Origin: Cryphonectria parasitica EP155 | Lineage: Eukaryota; Ascomycota; Sordariomycetes; Diaporthales; Cryphonectriaceae | Direction: 5' to 3' | Length of the DNA: 64,000 nucleotides | NCBI RefSeq assembly: GCF_011745365.1 | Contig: NW_024468910.1 | Span: forward strand, 4,182,068 to 4,246,067 | Part shown: positions 56,792 through 64,000 of the stretch, piece after piece | Position numbering within the stretch: position 1 is the first letter of the stretch | Layout: each line of letters opens with the position of its first letter | The notes under the pieces: generated by a model | The model's input: the letters and a program-made list of their open reading frames with translations, nothing else | Databases searched by the model: none | What the model was told of the DNA's origin: nothing | Translations under genes and position numbers: made by a program

Positions 56792-59700
56792 TGTGTGACG
56801 TTCTTCTGCGGTCCAAGCGGAACTCTAGCAGAAGCGGGATCGATCTCGGTGATAAAAAGGTCGCGAAGGAAGATGGAAGAAGAAGTCCGACAAGGGGGTC
56901 CCGTTTCTCGCTTCGAGATGTAAAACCCGAGACAAGAAGAAGAAGAAAAAAAGGCCTGTTGCTGTAGACTTGTTGTAGTTTGTGATCTCAACAAGCAGCA
57001 ATTTTCCTGATGCTGTTTGCTGCGCTGTCTTGAATGATTTCTTGGGAAACTGGAGTCTCAAGAAACCAGCCTTCTTAAAGACGACACCCGCAAACTGACA
57101 GGTACCAGGTACAAAACAACGGGGTTTATTCAAGAAAACCCCCCTTTTCCCCTTGTAAGCTGGAGATTAGGCTTGGTTTCGGTGGGAACAGGCCGAGGCT
57201 ACTGAGCTGTCCCAGTTAGAAACCAGGGGTCCTTTTTGGAAACCAGAAGAAGAGGCGAACAAGGCGGGTGAGATGGAGTGCAGGTTGCAACGGCTTCCGG
57301 ATAACTCGGGGGTGCGTCGATCTTATTTTGAGAATCTCGCAAGAACTGTCAGGCCAATCAACCACAATCGTTAGTCCATGTGCACACGTTCCAAAAGGTA
57401 TGCAAATTCCAGATTTCAACAAAAAAAAAATGAAGGGGAAAAAAAGAAGAAAAAAACCGGTAAAAAGAAGGAATGCTGGAGAACTTACCTGATGATGGGA
57501 ATGAAATCTATTGGGATGTTTTGCTCCGGAGACAAAAAAAAAAGCTGTCACACCAAAAGGACGAAATAAGAATATAGGGCGTGATTGTGATCTGGAGATG
57601 CAGCAAAAGATTGTGTATAGTATAACCAAAAAAAGAAAAGGATGTTGCCAGAATTAGTGTCCGATGCGAAAAGGCTGCATGCGCCCGACGGCAAATGTTG
57701 ACGAGTCGTAGATTATAAAAAAAAAAAATGGAGGTTGGGGGGGGGGGGTATCTTTCGAAGAACAAAGTCCGCTTGCCGAGTCTAATTGGGGGAGAAGTGA
57801 AGGACGCCAGGTCTATAAGTGTGTGATGCTAATGCAGTCGAGAAACGATGGATGTAAAGGCTCCCTTCCGAATGGGCTGGATTTGTATGCAGTGTGATTG
57901 AATGACCCAATTGAACCGGTTGGTAATAATGGTGGTGGAAATGAAGTATACCAGAAGAAGAAAAAGAAGAAAAATGGAGAACGCCGGCGTACTTTAAAGA
58001 AGATGAAAAATAAATATAAAAAAAAAGGGAAAGGGACGGTGGATGGATGAATGAATTAAGGCGGACGGGTGGAAGAGAAAAAACGAGGCAAGCAAACAGA
58101 GGGGGGGGGGGTAATTTGCTAGAACTACCAGAGCTCTGCTGTTTCGCTTGAGAGGGAAAGAAAGGGGGGGAGAAGGAAGAGAGGAAAAGAAAGGGAAAAA
58201 AAAAGAACGAAAAAAGGGAGGTCAACAAGATTGTTTGTGATTTACCATGCTGCTGGAAGGGGGAAATCGTCGAGAGATGCGATGAAAGCCCTTTTCTGGC
58301 AGACCAGCGACAGACTCATTATGTATTGTAATTTTTTTTTTTTAAGAGCCGCCAACTAAGTGTCTTGACGATCGGCTAGCTATGCAAATGTACGCTGCGG
58401 GTCGATCGAGGGCCCTTGCGCGCTTGAACACGGACAGGGACCCGAGTTAGAACTGGGACGAAGACTGCACGAGGGGTCGCTTCAGGTTCTTCTTTTGCCC
58501 TGGGTCTGGCGTTTTGCCCGGTGCAGGCAGAGAGAGTGTGGGGGAGGGAAGATAGAGAGAGTGGAAGCCCCATCAAGCCAAACAGCTCTTGTTGCTGGGG
58601 GACAAGGCTGAGGTGTGGTTGCCAGAATGGACCCTCCTTGTTTTGAGGAGGGTGCAGCCACAGGGTATAACCGGATCGATCGCCCCGCCAACAGGAAGAA
58701 GGCTTGTGAGTCTTTTCGCGCAGGCAAGGTCGTCCACTTAGAAACGTTGTACCTGGGATTGCCCCTGGCATTTGACAAAGGAAGGGAAGGGGGAGGAGGG
58801 TGCCACCCAAAAGAGACCCCCATGAAGATACGGGGTAGACCCGTCAAGGGATTGATGCCTCACAGCGTACACAAAGGCTTCAATGCGACGCGGTCTAGAT
58901 TGTGTTATTGTCTTGCTCATGTAGGGCAGATAAGCCAATAAGAAGGGGGAGGATGATTCTTGCAGCCTCGCGTCTCAACTACAATACTCTCTCTGACTTA
59001 AGAGCTCTCAACGCACATCCGTATGTCTTTTTCTGCAATGTTGGGGGATTTATTCTGCCCTGTTCTTGGGAAACGTTGGTAAGGAATCTCTATCCGATGA
59101 AAGCTCGTATCTCTCTCTTGATAACCCAGAACGGACAGCTCTTGTTGGGATCTATGTTCCAAATGGACGATTCAATAACAATACGGTAGCGAGGCGTCCA
59201 CCAGACCCCACAAGTGGACACGATAACAGTAGAAAAGGAGCTCGTTAGAGATCTGCCCTTCCCGAGTTTGAGCAAGCCGCAACCGCCTCCGGTCTCAGGT
59301 TGTGCAAGGATAGGGCCGCGGTGCGTCGCGAAGCTCTGTGCAGCAGCATGGCGTCTCATCCCCTGAAGAACAGGCAGGCAGAGACGTGTCCTGCATGTCA
59401 ACGAATTGGCTTGTTCTGATATGCATCGAGGGGCGAAACTGAAATCTAAATTTGACGACGGGGTGCAGCAAGTTTTGTTTTTTTATTTTCGGCTGCAGAG
59501 TTTTCATTGGGCCTTGGTCATGTAGGCAGAAAAAGAAGAAAGCAGAAGAAAATGGACATTAGTCGTTTGATAGACCAGCAAAATATGGGCCATTCTGGCT
59601 CGGCGTGTAATAGCCCGCCGAGCAGCAGCTTTCACAGCCAGCTGGACAGAATGTCAATAACATCATGGCAAATCATTGATGTTTGGGACAGACCATCTGA

Positions 59701-60362
59701 TCAATAATACAAGCTTTTCATTCTTTTGTCTCTCCTTTTAGTTTGGCCAACAGGGGAGGCTGAATGGTACCAGACTTTCACCACAGCAGCGTGTGACTGT
59801 GGTTGTCAGCACGTGGTCTCGAGCTTGAGGCTACTTGATCCGAGATCATCTGAACCTCTAAACCGAGAGAGTGAGATTGAGTGTTTTTCAGCCACCACTC
59901 GCTCGCCCTCTTCTCTAGAGGCGGGTCCAGTAGCTGTCACCGATTTTCCGGTTGGCTTGTGGTGGGCGGCAATTTGACGTGTGCTGAAACACCGTCCCAG
60001 ACGTGGGCTTGACTTTGAACTCCACCCAGACGTTTGGGAACACTGCAGCGGTCGGATCGACCCTGCCAAAACTTCCATGCACAAACAGACGCGTCAAAGG
60101 ATCATCATTTGTTGATCCCTTGACATCGGATCTCCTGCCACTGTCAGCGCTGCCGGGATTGCCGCTCCAGCCAGGTGAATTTCAATTTGGCCGTTGCCGC
60201 GCGACGTCTTCTCTGATTGAGAAGCAGCTTATTCCCCTTTTCATGAGGGATCTGTGCGATTCCGGCTGTTAGGGAAGGTGTTATTTCCGTGTTCCAAGAG
60301 TCAAAAGACTTGCAGGAGCCATTTGCTACATGGAGACAGGCGACGATGATTTGCGAAACTGA
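56792..60362. other. 3.6-kb intergenic region upstream of NAD kinase
   Basis: No supported gene. 57400-58250 is strongly purine-rich on the plus strand (A/G tracts, so CT-rich on the NAD kinase coding strand). It includes a G12 run (57737-57748) and a G11 run (58101-58111). A CT-rich leader or promoter for NAD kinase fits. The 58300-60300 half is more ordinary DNA with short frames only. Confidence 0.5.
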
Positions 60363-61305
60363 TCACTTCCAGTGAAGGTCAGCCGTGACTTTAGCTTCTG
60401 TTGTCGACCGAACAAACTGCCGCAGATCTAGACCAGCTTGCTGATCGTCGTCCAGGACCATGTCTACCTCTCGCGCGGGGGGCCTGCAGCAGATGGACCG
60501 CGCGGTATCGTAGACCTGATCCCATTCGTTCATGGAGAAGTCACCCTCGCTCTCGGCGAGCAGCAGCTCATCGTGAGAGGTGAAGGCCAGCACATGAACA
60601 GACCGAGACAGCTCCACCTGTCGTGGGGACGGATCGATGACGACCTCGGTCTTGCCGTCCTCGGGCGACACTGCCGCAACGACACATGTCGCGGTCGACC
60701 TCATCGGTACGGCAGCGGACAGCAGGGCCAAAACTGCCGTCTGAAGCAGGGCGGGGATGATGGACAGGTCCTGGCAGGAACAATTAGCCCCGTTTCACAG
60801 CCTTGAGTCTCCTATAAGGGGAGGAAGGAGAGAGAAGGGAAGGGGGTGGGGAGGATCACGGCAGGGGATCAACTCTGGGCGTTTAATAACTTACCGTACT
60901 GGCCTGAGTGAGTTTCGTGTTGACGTATTCGTTGGCAGGAGAGGCGGTGATCTGCAATACAATCTGGATGAGGCAGCGCGGGAAATTCTTGACGAGGATG
61001 AGCTGTCGCAGAGACTGCTGCAGCAACGACTCGAGATGCCGCTCTCGCGTGCCTGAGCGAAGGGGTTTGGTGAGCAGCCACACATGAAGAACCTCGGGGA
61101 AGAGGAAAGACTCACCTCCGACACCTGCGGCAGGCCGTACTACCACATCGACGAGAGCCTCGTAAGGGTGCTCATCCCTTCTCTGGGCCTCGATGGGACC
61201 GTTCGCAGAGGCCGTGATGGTGTATCCCGCGTATGAATACGTTGCAGACCCATCAGCCTTGGGCAAGGGCGACAGTGCTGCCTCTGGTTGAAGTGACACA
61301 GTCAT
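60363..61305 (-). CDS. Exosome complex subunit Rrp46 (RNase PH fold)
   Basis: There are three exons: 61305-61116, 61052-60895 and 60770-60363. They join to 251 aa. It is one of the six RNase PH-like subunits of the exosome ring for 3'-5' RNA processing, in nucleus and cytosol; the fold is non-catalytic in eukaryotes. The first exon carries ANGPIEAQRRDEHPYEALVDVVVRPAAGVGG. The second has TRERHLESLLQQSLRQLILVKNFPRCLIQIVLQI, the strongest Rrp46 mark. The third starts DLSIIPALLQTAVLALLSAAVPM and later shows a hydrophobic strand and FTSHDELLLAESEG. The ATG follows a CAG/CAT repeat in the leader. The frame stays open upstream but without another ATG. Rrp46 is favoured over other PH subunits by the second block. 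Confidence 0.93.
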
Positions 61306-61801
61306 AATGATGATGATGATGATGCTGCTGCTGCTGCTGGCCTGGGTTGGGGAGGGGGGGAGGGTGTGACTGGTGTTGAACGTGATAAATGGTAGGAGCT
61401 TAAATGAGGCTCTCTTGCAGGCGCGAAGATCTTTCAATGTTTGCCTTGCACCAAAGCTTCTTTTAGAGCCCAGGTAGGCTAATCATTGGCAGCTAGACCA
61501 GGGCCAACCTGGCTGGCGAGATGATCTCATGGGCATGATAGGCTAAGCATGACCCCCACCTTACAGTGACAACGCGCCTGTAGCTAGCGGGGTTCTTCAG
61601 CTTCTCCTGCAGGGTCCTAAGCTATGGCCGCGGGGGCAGTCCCGTAGTATTAACGTGCTGTAATTCTGACCTCAACTTCACCTCATACAACCTAAACATC
61701 AACTACTCGTACCACACGCGCGACCGCACTACTCACCACTCAGTCTCTTTCCTGTCAACCAAATAACAGTGCTTGATTATCGCACCTTCAGAACAACCAC
61801 T
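61306..61801. promoter_or_regulatory. Divergent promoter between Rrp46 and PTPA
   Basis: 496 bases separate the two ATGs. At the Rrp46 side are CAT and CAG trinucleotide repeats (61306-61340, plus-strand ATG/CTG). The PTPA side has a pyrimidine-rich leader (61675-61760). No specific factor site is claimed. Confidence 0.6.
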
Positions 61802-63100
61802 ATGGCTACTGGAGGAAAGACCTCACAACTGCCAGCAGCCATGTCCTCTGGACCAGGGATTCCAGATCTGAGGCACAGGCTGCCCAAGCTTGAGCCCAGG
61901 CGACGACAAGGTCCTGGCAACCCGCTTCCCCTTCCCGAGACGCCCGCCCTGCCCCCTCCTCCAGAGAATCCAATGTCCTTCCAGGTACCAACACGGCGAA
62001 TCCTGTCCAAAGAAGATCATGACCTCTTCCTCGGGTCGCCAACCTACGACCTCATCGTGGCCTGGGTCTTTGGGCTGTCCGAGTCCGTCATCGACACACC
62101 CATATCAGCCATCAAGGACGACAACCTGAGCCCCACGGTCAAGAAGATGATAGCGATTCTGGACGAGACCGAGCAGCTCGTCTACCAGAACCCGCCCGAC
62201 GACCAAGGCGGTTCACGCTTCGGCAACAAGCGCTTCCGAGACTTCCTCGACGGCGCCAAGGCACGCTCTCCGCAGTGGCACGCTGACCTGGGCGTCACGC
62301 AGGCCGGCGCAGAGGCCGAGCTCACCACCTACCTGAGCCAGTCCTTTGGCAACCGCCGGCGCATCGACTATGGCTCAGGCCACGAGCTCAACTTCCTGGT
62401 GTGGCTGCTGTGCCTGTACCAGCTGCGGGTGGTGGGCCGCGCCGACTTCCCTGCGCTGGTGCTGCGGGTCTTTACGCACTACCTCGAGGTCATGCGCGTG
62501 GTGCAGTCGACGTACTACCTGGAGCCGGCGGGCTCGCACGGCGTCTGGGGCCTAGACGACTACCAGTTCCTGCCGTTCCTCTTCGGCGCCAGCCAGCTGC
62601 TGCACCACAAGTACATCACGCCGCGGGCCATCCACCAGGAGCTGATGCTGGAGCAGTTCGGGCGGGACTACCTCTACCTGAACCAGATCGTGTTTGTCAA
62701 CAGCACCAAGACGGTAAAAGGCCTGCGGTGGCACAGCCCCATGCTTGACGACATCTCGAGCGCCCGGTCGTGGGAGAAGGTCGAGGGCGGCATGCGGAGG
62801 ATGTTTGTGGCCGAGGTGCTGCGGAAACTGCCCGTTATGCAGCACTTCCTGTTCGGCTCGCTGGTCCCTGCCGCCGACGGCATGAGCGACCAGGCGCAGC
62901 AGCTCGGCGGGCTGCCTGATGAGGAGGAGGACGACGAGGGCGGCGAGGTCCAGGTGTTTCAGGAGGGCGGGGTGCGACATGTACACCAGCAGAACGGATG
63001 GGGCGAGTGCTGCGGGATCAAGGTACCAAGTGGTGTCGCTGCCGGCATGGAGGCGATGAAGCAAGGGCAACAGCAACTGCGCAGGATACCGTTTGATTAA
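61802..63100 (+). CDS. PP2A phosphatase activator PTPA (Rrd1/Rrd2 type peptidyl-prolyl isomerase)
   Basis: A single exon of 432 aa from ATG 61802; the frame is also open for 11 codons upstream of it but without an ATG. PTPA activates PP2A-type phosphatases and has peptidyl-prolyl isomerase activity. Family blocks in order are PTRRILSKEDHDLFLGSPTYDLIVAWV, FGNKRFRDFLD, DYGSGHELNFLVWLLCL, the segment WGLDDYQFLPFLFGASQLL, YLYLNQIVFVNSTKT, HSPMLDDISS..WEKVEGGM and VLRKLPVMQHFLFGSLVP. An acidic insert (EEEDDEGGE) and the end HVHQQNGWGECCGIKVPS follow, and the last block is typical of PTPA tails. The N-terminal ~50 residues are Pro-rich. Third positions are very GC-rich, so long false frames overlap it. 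The gene is divergent from Rrp46. Confidence 0.95.
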   Translation: MATGGKTSQLPAAMSSGPGIPDLRHRLPKLEPRRRQGPGNPLPLPETPALPPPPENPMSFQVPTRRILSKEDHDLFLGSPTYDLIVAWVFGLSESVIDTPISAIKDDNLSPTVKKMIAILDETEQLVYQNPPDDQGGSRFGNKRFRDFLDGAKARSPQWHADLGVTQAGAEAELTTYLSQSFGNRRRIDYGSGHELNFLVWLLCLYQLRVVGRADFPALVLRVFTHYLEVMRVVQSTYYLEPAGSHGVWGLDDYQFLPFLFGASQLLHHKYITPRAIHQELMLEQFGRDYLYLNQIVFVNSTKTVKGLRWHSPMLDDISSARSWEKVEGGMRRMFVAEVLRKLPVMQHFLFGSLVPAADGMSDQAQQLGGLPDEEEDDEGGEVQVFQEGGVRHVHQQNGWGECCGIKVPSGVAAGMEAMKQGQQQLRRIPFD

Positions 63101-63733
63101 TAAAAAATAAAAAAACCAAAAAACCGGGCGCTGTTTGGATGATAGATGAAGATTGTCTTGTCAGCTAAGAGAGAGGGAGATAGAAAATTCAGATTGAAAA
63201 CAAAAGATACCAACTGCTATCAGTACTACACAAGACCGAGCATCTCTGCATACTTGGTCAAGTCACTTGTCAACCTGCACAGTAAGAAAAACCAGACCCC
63301 GAAAGCAGAAATAGGGACCTTTTTTTTCTCTTTTTCTTCTTTTTTTGTTTTTTTTTTTGAGACCAGAGAATTGAATTTCAGTAGGCTAAGAGAATGCTGC
63401 TAGATCTAATAATATCAAGAAAGCCGTAGAGGTCGTGTCGTGATACCCAATAGTGGGAATGAAATGCAATCGGAAAAAAAAAGGATCGTAAGTAGCAAAG
63501 AGGCCGAAAAAGCCCTAATCGATGCTCGTGTGCATGCCATACCAATGCAATCTGCTTCCCTGCACTCATCATCATTTTCACACCATTTGCTGTTGATGAG
63601 GTTTTTTTTCTTTCTCTCTCTCGCCTCCTTCTCTCTTGTCTTTCCTCTTTTACCTTTTTTACCTTCTTCTTTTCTTTTCTCTTCCTCTCCTCGTCAGGTT
63701 GTTGTCATTCGTCGTCGTCTTCTTCTTCTCTGA
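63101..63733. other. Intergenic region between convergent genes
   Basis: It is A/T-rich with T and A homopolymers (63320-63360, 63475-63483) and a CT-rich tract at 63601-63720. No gene is seen. Confidence 0.55.
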
Positions 63734-64000
63734 TCAATAGTCAGGAGTGCTAGTGATGTTGAGATACTTGTTCGGGCTCCCACAAGCCAGATCGAACCAG
63801 ACGCCAGCGGCGTTCTCGTACAGCTTGCCGACGACATAAGGGATGGTGGCGCCGTAGAGATCGCAGCGGGCGGAGCCGGGGATGCCCTCCTCCTCGTGGA
63901 ACTCGTACGAGGCACAGCCGCCCAGGTGGTCTGGGTTGTCGTAGATGTCGCAGAACTGGTAGCAGCCCTCGAGGGTGACCTGGACGCCGGAGCGGTTCTC
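63734..64000 (-). CDS. C-terminal part of a Cys-rich, probably secreted protein (partial)
   Basis: 88 codons plus TGA (63734-63736), open to the window edge. Six Cys are visible, in the patterns GCYQFC, GGCASY, RCDLYG and LACGS. Trp/Asp near the end (GVWFDLACG) and an Asn-Ile-Thr glycosylation site close to the C-terminus are also present. The spacing resembles small PAN/apple-like or other disulfide-rich extracellular modules, but I cannot name a family. The start and signal peptide lie outside the window. Codon bias is strong, so the gene is probably real and expressed. Confidence 0.75.
   Translation of the reverse strand, partial: ENRSGVQVTLEGCYQFCDIYDNPDHLGGCASYEFHEEEGIPGSARCDLYGATIPYVVGKLYENAAGVWFDLACGSPNKYLNITSTPDY

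Noticed and set aside
62401..63076. Long frames on both strands (115 and 174 codons)
   Set aside because: Shadows of the PTPA coding exon, which has a very GC-rich third position.

Overview
The window is nuclear DNA of a filamentous ascomycete (Pezizomycotina, probably Sordariomycetes). The support is its short introns (51-135 nt) with GT-AG ends and CTAAC/CTGAC branch-like sites, Pezizomycotina-type proteins (class IV chitin synthase, Skt5-like activator, polo kinase with a long linker, NAD kinase with a long N-terminal extension), strong codon bias at third positions, and CT-rich or microsatellite-rich promoters. I saw no prokaryotic features, tRNA, rRNA, CRISPR array or intact transposon. 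Gene models were built by eye from open frames, splice consensus and protein-family continuity. Exon coordinates are in each entry.

Layout. 1-190: end of a probable GH17 glucanase. 1.6-3.9 kb (-): WD40 protein. 8.7-12.4 kb (-): class IV chitin synthase. 19.1-21.4 kb (+): Sel1-repeat Skt5/Chs4-type activator with a CaaX end. 23.4-24.4 kb (+): Ran GTPase. 25.6-26.6 kb (-): proteasome assembly chaperone Nas2/PSMD9. 27.8-31.1 kb (+): DH-PH RhoGEF. 32.2-32.7 kb (+): small SBDS-N/Rtc3 protein. 33-41.7 kb: gene-poor stretch with a broken FAD-oxidoreductase-like gene, a four-helix membrane protein (36.8-37.4 kb, -) and a 484-codon orphan ORF. 41.7-42.6 kb (-): unrecognised three-exon gene. 43.4-43.8 kb (-): EthD-domain protein. 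45.0-45.7 kb (-): OPA3. 46.8-49.9 kb (+): polo-like kinase. 51.3-53.5 kb (+): homeodomain factor. 54.6-56.8 kb (-): NAD kinase. 60.4-61.3 kb (-): exosome subunit Rrp46. 61.8-63.1 kb (+): PP2A activator PTPA. 63.7-64.0 kb (-): end of a Cys-rich, probably secreted protein.

How the genes fit together. The clearest link is functional: a class IV chitin synthase (the yeast Chs3 type) lies head-to-head with an Skt5/Chs4-type protein, the known prenylated activator of that class in yeast. A RhoGEF and a GH17-type wall enzyme are in the same window, giving it a cell-wall flavour, although the other genes are ordinary housekeeping (nuclear transport, proteasome, exosome, mitosis, NADP supply). Rrp46 and PTPA share a ~0.5 kb divergent promoter; OPA3 and polo share ~1.1 kb.

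Non-coding structure worth a look: repeated G/C homopolymer tracts of 11-15 bases, a dispersed family of TAGTAC/GTACTA-rich imperfect palindromes, three introns whose length is a multiple of three and that lack in-frame stops, and a stress-type promoter plus a three-codon uORF at the Rtc3-like gene. I found no convincing entirely new multi-gene system.
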